From contig JAQGBZ010000057.1 in the NCBI GenBank assembly GCA_034687125.1, positions 1 to 64,000 on the forward strand: DNA of 64,000 nt. Reading direction: 5' to 3'. The stretch comes from Neelides folsomi (taxonomy: Eukaryota; Arthropoda; Collembola; Neelipleona; Neelidae). This document shows, in pieces, positions 20,729-32,826 of this stretch. Each line of letters begins with the position of its first letter. Within the stretch, counting starts at the first letter, position 1. Position numbers and translations under genes: made by a program. Under the pieces are notes generated by a model. It was not told the DNA's origin. It saw only the letters and a list, made by a program, of their open reading frames with translations, and made no database searches.

Positions 20729-23478
20729 ATGCTGCTGAGGGTTGTTTTCCTCGTTTCCGTCGCTTTTGCAGCTGAGCCGACGGACTATTCAAGACTTCGG
20801 ACCGACATTCTCCAAGGGTATGATAAGAACGCAAGACCCGCTCAATCGATAGCTAATTCAACTGTCGTTCGTGTCAACGTTCTTCTAAGAGGCTTTGAAT
20901 TCGTAATTTGCACTTATAATTTTATAATACTTGTATAAACATTTCTTGTTAATAACAATCATAATCATTTAATGTTAACATACCTAATATTTATATTTTT
21001 CATCATACTTAAATCCCGAAAACCACTTAACCATAATATTAGTAAATGTAAACTTTGATAAAATAATAATTAAATTATTTTAAAGGACGAAAAACGTCAA
21101 ATTCTCACAATCTTTGCTTGGACTGTAATGGTGAGATTTTTAAATTCAATTACAATTACAATTTTATCTACAATAATGATTTAACAGTTTTATCTATAAT
21201 AATTATGTTCTTTAATTTTTAATTTGAATGGAAACTTGATCATTGAACAATGTAATTGAATTTTTGTAACATCCATTTTCTCTTTAGTCTTGGAAGGACA
21301 CTCACATGAAATGGGACCCAAAGAACTACGGAAATATCACAAAGACTCATTTTGCGGTGAGTTATATTAGAAGGAGGATTAAGAGGATTCATTTCTTTTG
21401 TCACGGGTGTTTACATTGAGGGTTTCTCCACTTTAGGCTCATGAAATTTGGCAGCCGGACCTCTCCGTGTACAACAAGTGAGTGTTTATTAGGAGAGTTT
21501 ACTTTCCCATACGTTTTCCTAAACCCTTCGCTCTTTTCCAGCCTCGATCAAAGCGAAATTGATCATTTTGGAAACACGAGAGTTCTCGCTTTCTCAACCG
21601 GGTCGCTGGTATGGGTGCCTCCTACGAAACTCCAAGTAATTCATCATCGCTCAAACCCCATTTTTTCATTATAACCCTTTTTATTATTGCATTAGAACAA
21701 TTTATTAACCCAGTAACTAGCCAATTATCAATGAGGATTTACACTCTCTCGTTACTTCAACTCGCTCGCTAATTACATTTTAACCGATGACTTTTCCGAG
21801 GGCGAAATTAAAAGTTAATTAGACGTGTTGAGAAGTAGTTTAATGAAAGAGTCAATTGAGCGGATGAGGTTTTATTTTCCTAAGGTTGGATGCTCAACCA
21901 ACTTACGTCGGTGGCCGAACGACGTTCAATCCTGCGTGGTTGTATTGGGTTCTTGGGCCCATGATGGGTCCGCCATCGACTTGCGGCTTTACACGAATGT
22001 TACCTCAGTAAAAACACCACAATTTCCTTTTATACACATCCAACCACATGCATAAACACACAAGTTATGATATGAACAATCACAATTCCATGTTCAAGTT
22101 CATTTATGCTTTATGTGTTAATGCAGATGAAGCTCATTGATTTTGTGGAAAACCGAGAATGGGCACTTGTGGATAATGCAATGGTTCGTCGCGTCACTGG
22201 TAAGTTTTAATTGATGTTGCTTTTAATTATTCGACCAATTGACCGCAAAAACAACTCGATAATTCCCTTTGATCTATACATGCCCACACTTCATAAATCC
22301 CATACATCTATAGCATGATATTTGTAACATAAGGTGTACAATAATAAGGGTCAAATGACTGAATTGTTATTGTTAAATTGTATAGTTTACGCCGGAGCGC
22401 CCGGTGTGTTCTACCCGGATATTCGGATTGCGATGACAGTTGTGCGGCGTGGGTCGTCCCACTCGGCCGCTCTCTTCGTCCCCGCATTGGGCAAGTCGTT
22501 GATGAGGATAATAGAGGCATTTAAGAGGAGAGTAAATGTACAATTGTCCATGGCGTGTTTCGGAAAAGTTGTACTATACAGATATGTGTGTGGAGTTTAT
22601 GAGTAAATGAAAAGGTGAAGGAGATTGAAAGGGGATAAAATTACTTCAGGGTTCATTCGTCGGAAAGTGGATAATTGTCAAAGGGGCCATTGTGGGATTG
22701 TTTGTCGGGGTTTGAAGAGGGTTTTATTCTCATTCAATTTTTCAGCCATTGCGGCGATCCTCCTCATCTCATTCTGGGTCCCGCCGACGAATCCTGAAAG
22801 GGTCGGACTTCTTCTCATCGCAGCGACCCTCAACGCCCTATACTTACAGTATCGGCCCAACTTCACCCATAATAATACTGCTTTATTTTATCGCACTCAT
22901 CTCATTATTAGTTATATCTACGAGAATATCCATATTGCTTCCACTCCTTGTTATTCCCTTCTAAGGTTCGTTTTTATTAGGTTTGTCTACACGGCCATTC
23001 CCAACAACGGAGACTCGGTTCCGCTCATGAGTAATAATAATGGAACAATTAAATGATCAATGATAATGAAATATCCACCACTTTTAAAATACATATCAAG
23101 TTCCCTTTTCTGTATAATTTTCTTTTAATTCTCCTTCCTCTTTTTTTTTCAGTTCTGTTCTTCCGGGACAGCTTGGTGATGGTGACAGCGGCTTTAATTT
23201 GGACGGTGGGATTGAGATATTTAGCGAGCTCTAAAAGAACATCTCCGGTTCCACTCCCGTCAGCCATCACGGGATTCTTATCCTCATGGGTAGCCAAAGC
23301 ATTGTGTTTGGATCCGAGGCCTAGCGGAGGATCAAGTGGAGGAAATGACGATGAGGGGAAATTAGTCGAAGGAGGCGGAAATCAAGCTGATTGGGCCTGG
23401 CTTGCTCATCTCCTCGATAGATTCGCTTTTGCCATTTATTTGCTCATTTATATCATTTTCTGTCTTTCGCTCCTTTGA
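20729..23478 (+). CDS. Nicotinic-type Cys-loop ligand-gated ion channel subunit
   Basis: Pentameric ligand-gated channel subunit. Eleven exons: 20729-20902, 21086-21130, 21288-21356, 21437-21477, 21542-21635, 21885-22007, 22127-22199, 22386-22490, 22746-22848, 22981-23030 and 23153-23478. All phases agree and give 400 residues. Order: signal peptide (MLLRVVFLVSVAFA), extracellular domain with WTVMSWKDTHMKWDPKNYGN, HEIWQPDLSVYN and a Cys-loop of C-x13-C ending PNDVQSC. M1 follows (AIAAILLISFWV), M2 starting PERVGLLLIAATLNALYLQF, M3 after PLMILFFRDS, a short loop, and M4 (FAIYLLIYIIFCLSLL). There is no vicinal Cys pair in the C loop, so it is not an alpha-type subunit. Intron 8 has a GC donor (GGCAAGT). 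Orthology within the nAChR-like family is open. Confidence 0.88.
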
Positions 23479-25637
23479 ACCAGAAATAGTAATTTTACTT
23501 TTCATCCAACTGTATTAAATTGCTTCAACATTATTAAATCCTTACATTACAATACATAACTTATTTAATTGGATTTGAGTCAAAAGTTTAGAGAAGAGTT
23601 TAATAATTTAACCAATGTTGCTTTTAAAATTGAATTAAATAATATGTCAAAAATGTATTTATCAATGTGTGGAGTTTAAAAGATAATAAAGTTTTACATT
23701 CTTGTGCCTTTATTATTGTACGACCATTGAGAGGGTAAATTGAAGAGCGTTGAATGTAATCTATAAAAAGGGGAATTGATTGACAGATTTACTCTACCAT
23801 AAAAGAATGAGTAAGAGAGTGGAAAACATGTCAAGAGCTCCTCCATCCGAATTGACTCAATTGAGTGAATGAAACGTGATTATTCCATCACACACTTTAC
23901 ATATTGAAGATTTATAATATAACTACATATAATAATAATATGCATGATGCATGGTGAAGTTTTTGAGCCTTCTTTTGTGCTCCTCATCGCCCCCTTAATG
24001 ACTCTAAAATGAATCAAGATGATTGGAGAAGATAAAATAATGAAAGTTTTCTTATTATAACAAATCAAATGAAGTCGAGTGAATAAAGCTAACTGTTCAA
24101 TAAACTCCTCTCTGTCTTACAATAATAAACTCTCAACCCTTCAGGCCCTCTCACTTTACTATCACCCATCACACACACACTAACACTTCGACTAAAAAAG
24201 TAATCATACAAAAACTCCTGTCCAACTTTTTCCTATCCTACTTTGTAAATCCCCATGTGTATTTAATAGAATTTCAGATTGGTCTTCATAATCCAGCATA
24301 TGCTTTTTTACCCTTCCTCTCCTGTTTGTGGTATATTTGATATATAGATAAAATACTGGTATATTCACCCAAGGCAATGCTTTTTGATCCGAGTAAAAGA
24401 GTTTACCGAGATGACTTTCGATGAAGTTATAGTGGTGGGCATTATTAAAGGTTTGAGCTCATAATTACCTCTTGGTCGTGACACGTCCCTTTGAAAATCA
24501 CCGTCTCTCTCTCTATATGAGGGAGAGAGGGCCGATGAAATAAGTAAGTAAGTAGCCATCTGAGAACAAATTGTGTCCTGCTCTTGACATCCCCTCTTTT
24601 TCTCCTGGCCGCCCACTCACTTTGGAATTCATCTGGAGGAGATCCCATGGTCCCAGGACGAGAGGAAATCCAAAAGGGTTGCTATGACAGCTATCTCCAC
24701 CAAATGAGTAAAAGTACACAGGGCCCTGTTCATCAATCCTGGCACGAGTCTCATTAAGAGCGGCTCATTTCTCTTCCACACTTCCAAACTTGATGAGACT
24801 CTCGAGCTTTTCATTATTGCCCTCTTCAGCTCGGTCCATTCCCGTAATGTCAATGCTCATGGAGGTTGGGTGGATCAACGCGGCTATTTATGCGTCGATG
24901 ATGTATGAGGAATCAAAGCGGGATTGAAAAGCGGACGATCCCTCGAGGCCTTTTATGCTCCCCATGTTGAAGAGCGAGGATTGAAAGGGGGAATCGTCTT
25001 GTGTGTGTGTGTGTGTGTGCCTGGGCGGGAGACACAATGGAGAAGGGGACCGTAATTAAGTTAAGTGGAGGCTTTGAGTGAGGAAAGTGTAGGTAATTGA
25101 GGGACGAAATTATATTAATTGAAAAGTTATGCCTTCACCTACCGACGCCTACAACACTCCTCAAATACACATCAGTATAACACTTTCACTTCTTTAACCC
25201 TTTAGTATTAATAATCCTCAAATCCCCAGGAAAGAAGGTTATTAAGATACAAAAGAGGATCATTATGTTAAGCGCGAGTTATATTAAATGGGTTTAAATA
25301 AGTAGGTAGGCCTATGAGATGAAAGTAAATATAGTGATTCGCTCATTCTGGTTTCATCAGAGATAGATGAGAGAATGTGAAAGGGTTATATAAATAGTAG
25401 TAAATATATTACATATGACAAGTATTAGGTATATGGGAGTAGTCGCATGGAAGAGGTTTGTTAATGGCCCATTGATCTTTAATTGGGGGCTCCTCTCATT
25501 TTCCCTTCCGGACCCTTTTATTCAGACCGGCCTTATAAAGAGGCCCCCACATCCCACCGTAATTCACTCTGCGGAAACTCTTTTAGCTCCTAATTCCCCA
25601 TTAAACGGTTGAGGGGAGTTAAGTGAGTCAGGGGAAA
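23479..25637. other. Intergenic 2.2 kb with microsatellites
   Basis: No convincing exon. It contains CA repeats near 24167-24182, CT/GA runs near 24505-24530 and a (TG)10 run at 25000-25019. The frames at 24365-24853 on the minus strand overlap each other and look like chance. Confidence 0.5.
25000..25019. repeat. (TG)10 microsatellite
   Basis: An uninterrupted TG dinucleotide run of 20 bp. Confidence 0.95.
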
Positions 25638-26779
25638 ATGAAATTCCCGGCGAGTTGTGCCTTACCTACTGCTCTTTGTCTCCTCTTCTTCACTCTTCAG
25701 GTTCACACTTGACTCAACTGCCTTTAACTCTAATGGGTTAATGGCTATAAAGTTATAATGGATTTACCAATACGATCCAAGTACCTTAATACATATAAAT
25801 ATAGTTCGAGGAACTATTTTGGCATTCAAAGGAGCTTGGGATTAGTAATTAATAAACTCTGAACAGAGCGGAGTGTTTTGCCAAGAGGAGACGTCTTGCA
25901 GAGGAGCGAAGATGAATTTGACGGAGGCCCAAAGGTGTGCTTGTGAGAGTAATCTCTTAATGAAGGTGGGCTAATTAAGGAAGAGATAATAGGGCGGGAG
26001 TTGGCGAGTGTTTGAAGGAAGCCGGGAGCTCGTCCGTGTGGAAGATCCCTCCTGAGAAAGTCTCCGTAAGGAAGAGACGCGGAGTTAATTAAGAGATTAA
26101 TGAGATAACCCCATGTAGTGCTTCAGTCTCTGTCTCTTGGAACGGAAGGGTCTCCTCACTACAATCCGGGCTATTGACGTCGAGAAGGTGAGGGTTTAAT
26201 AAAAAGGACTTGTGGGAGACACGAGGCTGATTGGACGCAGGTGAAGGAGTACATCACAAACGCCGTGGCTGATGGCGAGGCGAGGAAGTTCCTCATCGAC
26301 GGCATCACCTCCTGCATCAAGAAGGACGGTAGCTAATGACCACCCCCAACGTCAATTACTCACTCAATCAATTCTTCATTTTACAGTGGAGCACCTAGGC
26401 CGTCCTGGCATGTCTGATGTGGCTGCATTGATGCAAGGGGATAAAGACAAGCTCTGCTCAAAGTAAATTCAACTAATTCTTCAAACTCTATTTTTTCATC
26501 ATTATAATAATGCATTATTTATTCCACAGGTTCATGGGCGTTGGGATCTGCATACATGAAGTCTTTATCGAAGTAATCATCTAAATTATTAATCAATTTA
26601 TTTATACTTTTATTAATTTGCAATTTAGATTGTTGCAAATATAGGAAGGATTAAGATCTGAAGGATTAAAATAATTTTAATATAAATACAGATATTTTAT
26701 TACATGTCGGACATTTTTATGTTTTTGTTTAAATTGCCCTTAAACAAATATTGATCTTTTACAGGGATGTGTGGACTAA
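25638..26779 (+). CDS. Small secreted cysteine-containing helical protein, unrecognised
   Basis: I do not recognise the family. Exons 25638-25700, 25867-25934, 26127-26187, 26241-26328, 26387-26462 and 26530-26572 join in phase; a last exon at 26765-26779 (GCVD, stop) is likely but less sure. It opens with a signal peptide (MKFPASCALPTALCLLFFTLQ). The mature part has spaced cysteines (GVFC, TSC, SLC, TSC, KLC, GIC). It looks helical: ERKGLLTTIRAIDVEKVKEY, then ARKFLIDGITSCIKKD and MSDVAALMQGDKDKLCSKF. The spacing recalls small helical carrier proteins such as arthropod odorant-binding-like proteins, but I cannot assign it. AATAAA near 26871 may end the transcript. The next gene is another secreted protein on the same strand. 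Confidence 0.6.
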
Positions 26780-27065
26780 CTCCTCTGTTTGCTATGTATC
26801 TTCTTCTCTTCAACTATTATCATAATACCTCATTATCAATGTAAATTATTCATTCTCGGTTGCATTATGGAAATAAAGATATGTGAAAAAAGCAATTGTT
26901 CGTCATTTGATATTCAATGATATAAAGATCCATAAACATTATTTGACAAATGATTCAAACAACCTTCAAGGAATCTTCTCACAATCATTCTTAGAAAAAA
27001 AGGATATGACATTGAGATTTTATTTGAAATTCTTTGGAACTCCCTTCAAATCACGCAGTTGAAAA

Positions 27066-28392
27066 ATGAAGGTCTTGATGATTGTCTCAGTATTTTTGGC
27101 CCTCTCGGCGGCTACCGCCTTTAAGCATGAAGAGGATCATCCTAAAAAGCACCACCAAAATAATCATCATAGACACGGGCTAATTGAATTCGAACCAACC
27201 CAAAGGTCAAAACCAGGACGAAAAACAATGGGAACAACAACGACAACTCCATTGCCAACTTCTACATCAACCATAGCCAGTACAACAGAAATAGCAAGTT
27301 CAACTCTTCCAACGAAGACTTGTCCATTCAACATTATAACACTGAGATTGAACACCGAAGACAAATGCGTAGTTCCATTATCTTCATGCGGTCAAGTAAA
27401 ATTAATTCAATATCTATTAATTCCATATTTAATCTTTGAGGGATCGATCGTAAAAGTGAAAAATGATTGCTTTCACTTTATCCAGGAAAATAATAATTAG
27501 CACTTCTTTTTAAATTAAAAGTTAGGGAAATGAGAGGAAGAGGATTTTGTAAATTATGGATTTAAATTTTGGAAGTTATTTAAGCGCAATAATTAAGTTT
27601 GTCCTCCGGACTGTGTTGAAAAGAGTAATTGAGTTGAAGAGGATGAAGTTTGTGTGATAAGCGGATTAAACTTATTAGTCGAGTGTAATTACCTCTTACA
27701 CGGAGCCTCTCCCTCTCCCATTCATTAAGGACATAATTGACTTATCTTCTCAATTACTCCTGTAAGAGGGGCCTTTCATAATAACGACAATAATTCTCCT
27801 GAAGGTAATTAAATAATAGGTGCGTGTATGTTAAAAGGACAAAGTATATCTGGAGGATCCCGAGGATCCAACCAGGCGTCTCGGATGTTTCTGCGCGTAC
27901 GGGACGATCAGGACATCCAAGTTCCCCCACGTGGGCTTCGTGGGTTGGGTCGAGGGGCAAAACATCACCGGCGGCTGCTTCCCACTCTACCATCAGGTTC
28001 CCTATATAAGAACAAACGGGAGAAAATGAGGCTTCTTCCCTCCTTTATATATACAACTAAAATGTTCAATTCGGCAGGGGCCTTGTGGCAAATCCGAGTG
28101 GCTCGTCCCGGGACGTAGCGAAATGGGAAAATGCGTTGCTCGGCAATGCCCGGAATCCAAGAACTCTTCTCAAATCGCTGTACTCAAAAATAAGAAGTGC
28201 GTTCAAACTGAAACCAAAGATTCGTGCAAAGGACTTGAAATTATGCAATTTGTTGATGAGTATGAACCAGTTTGTGTCATGCCAAACATCGAGATTAAAA
28301 CCATTGGCGGAGTTGGCAATTTACCTTGTCCGAGCGGCTACAGAAAAGCTGCGGATAGCTCAAGATGTTCAAAAATTGGAAGATTTGAATAA
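27066..28392 (+). CDS. Secreted DUF4789-like protein with mucin-like N-terminus
   Basis: Three exons, 27066-27395, 27838-27996 and 28078-28392, join in phase to give 267 residues. The signal peptide is MKVLMIVSVFLALSAATAF. A His/Lys-rich stretch follows (HPKKHHQNNHHRHG), then a Thr/Ser-rich, probably O-glycosylated linker (TTTTTPLPTSTSTIASTTE). The cysteine-rich C-terminal half starts near TCPFN and includes GCFCAYG, GGCFPLYHQGPCGKSEWLV and GKCVARQCPE. The LY-Q-GPC-EWLV and C...QCPE pattern fits DUF4789 secreted proteins of arthropods as I remember them. Function of that family is not known. Reading exon 2 in a different frame gives a longer frame without cysteines, which I rejected because the phase would not fit. 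Confidence 0.75.
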
Positions 28393-30773
28393 AATAACAT
28401 TGGGATTTGGGCAAAATGAATAAAGAATATTATCTAATCATTGGATCATTTTATTTTTAATCTAAGATAAATATAATCACAATTTTAGTTGATCTTTAAT
28501 TGGATTGTTTGCATGAGGGGAAGGGAAAATAAAAAAAGGATCTTCTTTTGATCACAGTGCTGATTTGACAATGGACGATTCAATTGAATTCATTTACTAT
28601 GGAAATTAACTTGTTTGAGGGGAAATGATCAAATTTGGTCTGAATCAAATTTTCAATTTCAATTTCCGACCATTTCCTCTCTCACCCGAATCCGCCTACA
28701 TTTTGAGTAACCTTTTTTATTAATTCTCATTTCCCGGGACGTCATTTTCTGGCAAGTGCGTGGGAGTGTGTTGGATTGAACCCAAAGTTTCCTGTGCGTT
28801 GAAGGAGGATAAAAAAACGTCGGCTTTCTTCCATGTCTTCGCTCCCATGTGAGATTTTTCCGGATTTCAATTTATTTTCTCATTTCATCATTCGACCCCC
28901 TGAGAAAACAATGGCAGGGACTTTATGAAAGAAGGGGAAGTAAAATGAAAGTAATCAGATTAGAGTGGAAGAGTTGTAATATAAATAATCTCATTGCCGG
29001 AGTCCGCTTCATCCTCTTAAACTTCCTCACCCCGTTCCTCTCTCTCTTCAACATACAAAGTCATTACCTTTCATTTACTCCGACAGCCCTCAGCGACCAA
29101 CTTGCCCTTCCATCCTCAACATAATTTAATCTCTATTACTTTTAATAAAATACTCTAACATTAAATGCTCTTAACAAATTGCTCCTACAATACCTCCATT
29201 GATCACCATTGATAGATATTAACTATTAAACCTTTTACTCCATCGTTAATTAAGAGCATAATCTGACTAATGATTGAATCAGTTTTTGGTATCAGTATTG
29301 TTTAAGATCATCTTCATTGAAGATTCACGGATTTCATCATTGGTTGCATAATTATTAATTATGAATTACCATTCTATTTTGTTATTGGATCTTTAATTCA
29401 ATGTCACTCTTAGTTAAAGTTAAAGTTATTACAATGGAATAAATGGAAGGATCAATCGTGACAGGAAAGATTGTACCCATTATGCAAGAGAACTGCGTTA
29501 CGTAAAACAACATGTAAGGAATGAGATCATGGGAGATAAAAAGATGCAGGATGTGTGGAAGTTTGTGAAAAGTATATAAATGGATTTCTATGAGGGTTTA
29601 TGACTCTGTTATTGAAGAGTAAGTGAATTGCGGATTCAATTTGTCTCCTCAATTTCCTCTTCGTCTTTCCCTTCCAGTTTCCCCTTTGGAAGTGAGGAGC
29701 ATTGGAATTGAATTCCCTTTTGACGGCCACCGAAAGGAAAAACTTCCCGATCTTCCCCCGATAAACATGTCAAAAGCTCTTTCTCCCTTTTAATCTTCAA
29801 TAAAGATTCAACTTCACCCATTCCGCCGGTCCAACAATGGGAATTACAGCACACACGCTGTACATTTCATTTTTATACGCCTTCATATCATATGCCCATA
29901 CCTTCATACTTTCCATACAAATATTCTTCATATAACAGAAAAGTATTACATATTTATTATACAGTATACCAGTATACAAGAAATACAAATATTCTTCATA
30001 TAACAGAAAAGTATTACATATTTATTATACAGTATACCAGTATACAAGAAATACAAAACTTCATCAAACCTTAATATTTATACAAAAGAAAAGTATCTTT
30101 GAGGGTGAATCCCAAACATCTCTGACATTTGTCTATACTCTAAACTTATATCACTTGTATCTTGTATGTCTATTCAAATCTTGGTTTACAAAGTACTCGA
30201 ATTTTAAAGTACAAGTTGGTACACAATTCCTGCATAAATGGAAGATGATTTACAATGGTTCATTGAGCCTTTGGAATATTGAGCTAAGGAAGAAGAAGGG
30301 CAGTTAAAGGTGAATTAAATCACATAAAAGGATTCTCACTTGAAATGAAACGAAGAGTGAAGGGAGGTAAAGAGGGGACTAGGAAGGGCCAATCAGCATG
30401 AATAATCTCAACCACCACTTTGCTTACACATACGCACACTTTATAGAAATACTTTACACGTTTACACTCCCCGATTCATAATGGGAGATATCTGGACTGA
30501 GAATAGGTCGGGGTGAGGGAAGAGGATTTCCTATTTGTGAGAATCTAAAAGGTACTTCTGTTATATGTCAAGTAATGTCTATAATGCTATCCACACTATT
30601 ACCAAATTGTATCACATCCACTTTGTGTTCTTTTTAGTTAGGGTCCTTTGGGTGAGCCGGGAGTGTAGATAAGACATATAGTTAAGTATGTGAGAATTGA
30701 AAATCCTTCGTGTTGCTTCTGGTCTACTAATTCACTATACATTTTTTTCATTGCATTTTCCTCATCATTAAAG
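28393..30773. other. Intergenic 2.4 kb, no gene found
   Basis: Mostly AT-rich. Contains the 68-bp tandem duplication listed separately. Frames at 28849-29124 and 29527-29854 have no recognised product. Confidence 0.5.
29915..30058. repeat. Tandem duplication, 68-bp unit, two copies
   Basis: The unit beginning ATACAAATATTCTTCATATA at 29915 repeats at 29983 with no difference that I can see, and the first bases of a third copy follow at 30051. The unit itself holds the short palindromic pair GTATAC-CAGTATAC. The lack of differences suggests a recent duplication. Confidence 0.9.
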
Positions 30774-30796
30774 GTGTCGAGGGCGTGAAGGCCGCA

Positions 30797-32826
30797 ATGG
30801 GCCGATTTAAGGAAAAGACGACCATCGAAGGGAAAATGACCGAACTCCAAACACTCAAAATTCTCCTTTTCGATCAACGGCCGTTTATGGAGGAAAATCT
30901 CCCGCCAAACTTTGCTACCAGTTTGCTCAAATTCGAAGTTAAAGAATGGCGTCGTGGCTTTCATGCATTGAGTGAAAAAGACCGGAAATTCCATACATTT
31001 CTTATGCGGCTTTTGACTAATTTGGCTTTTGAGTCGGTTAGTTTACCAAATTAATATTCAATTAATAATATTTAAATGTTATCTAAATCTATTAGTATAT
31101 TTATTAATTTTTGACGGCTCATTGTTTAATTAATTTCTGATTGGGGTTTATTCATTTAATGGTATAATTGGATTCTTTCATTTCCATCATTTCAGAAGCG
31201 GATTGGAGAGAATCTTCGAGAAGATGGGGAATTGTGGTGGTTGGTTCAAAAAGTGTTGTCTTCATCTCCTCTCATCGTTCCTGTTGGATGTGGGTTGGAC
31301 GAGGTAATCGTGTGCGGATGCGGTTTGCTCAACTCTGTCTGCTACGGGGCGGAGGGTCCGTCCGGAACTTTGACTCTCCTCACCGATCTCCTCCTCACCG
31401 CAAACTTCCTCTTCGAGGCTCAGGCAATTCAGTTTCCCATTGAGTCTGACAGGGAGAATCACTCCAACAATAGCTAAAGAGATGATCGAATGAAAAAAAC
31501 AATTTTCCCCACTTCCCCGCCCTACAAACTTCCCTCAAATGGGATCCCGGAGGCTCCGCTTTTATGACCCTCCATCTGGGAACGAGGCGTTTTATCTTCC
31601 AAATCACACTAAATTGTCTCCTCAAATTGAATCATCAAATTCCGAAATTCCCATCCGCATCATTACATCACAACTCCTCAATTACGCCCTTCATTCAGGA
31701 ACATAATAAATTGAACCATTTATCCTATCAGGGCCCATCAGACAAAAATTGATTCATTTTCCTTCCCAAAATGATAAAAGCAATATTTAATATCTAATTT
31801 ACCCATTCCATTGATCTCGGAAATTCCCATTGAGGTTTTTAAATGTCATTATTCTAAAAAAGTAAACGATTGTTCAATGGAATAGGGGGTTAAAGTAACG
31901 AACGCTTGTTGGAACGAAATCATCCTCTCTATTTCAAATCTCCTCAAAGGGGACAAAGATGGGAAGCGAAGCCAAATCACATATGAACTTATTTTGAAAA
32001 CTCATCGTGGTGTAAGTCATTTTTTCAAATAACAAAAAATTAAGTTAAAAACATTTACATTTTTTTTCATTTTAAACCCTTCGTTCTCAAATTCTTAAAA
32101 AAGTTCATTTTTTAATATTCGTAGTTTCTCCTTCAATTATTTGAAAATTGCATAGAAAGTGCAAATGAGTCGCTCTTGAGCGGTGTTGGTAAATTCCTCG
32201 GGCTCCTCCTCAGCCAGTCGAAGGGAGAATTGAAGGTGGGGAAATTGCTGTTGGACGGAATTCATCTCCGGCTTCTGCCTCCGCAACACAATCCGACTCC
32301 ACTCACCGGTTAATGGGAAATTCATTTATGGGCCCGGCCCCAATTTCCTCTCATCTCTCTCCTCTTTGGTATTATTGCAGAGAGGAACGGCTGGCTTCTC
32401 CTCACCATCCTCTCAATCTCCGCCGCCGAGCAGAGGGGAAACGTCCTTTCTTTGCTCCACAAATTGAACACCATCAGCGAGCTTTCAGAGGACAAAGAAG
32501 CTCTGCTCGCATTTGCCAGATCCAAAATCTATGACCAACCAGAGGTACACCTTCAGATGTTTGTACTCCACTTAAGGGCTAAATCCATTTGCCTATATTA
32601 ATTATTATTTATAAATGGAGTAGCGGGTAGTTACATTAGGAAAAGTATGGAAGTAATAATTAAGGCCGTGTCGTCTTCACTTGAGAATGATAGATAAAAT
32701 TGGTCTGTTTAGGTGTTGGAAGTGTCACTGGATGTGTCAGAAGGACCCCTAGACCTTGAAGTTCACTTTGAAGAAGGGAACGGTTGGTGGACGGCGTTTG
32801 GCTGGCTCCTCGGCTCACCACAATGA
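30797..32826 (+). CDS. Helical-repeat protein, possibly WAPL C-terminal-like
   Basis: Six exons in phase: 30797-31036, 31196-31423, 31886-32011, 32125-32308, 32381-32544 and 32713-32826, giving 351 residues. It is Leu-rich and looks all-helical (ARM/HEAT type). FHTFLMRLLTNLAFES followed by VIVCGCGLLNSVCYG recalls the order RVLLNLTHDN ... RVLGLGLLINLVEYS in the WAPL cohesin-release domain, but similarity is weak and generic to ARM folds. Two points are uncertain. The start could be upstream, because the frame stays open to an acceptor at 30774 (ATTAAAG). The exon 2 end uses a non-GT border (CAG|GCAATT), chosen because it keeps phase. No N-terminal WAPL motifs were found upstream. Confidence 0.6.

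Noticed and set aside
30638-30994. 118-residue minus-strand frame
   Set aside because: It mirrors the plus-strand exon 30797-31036, which has phase-compatible neighbours and helical-repeat character.
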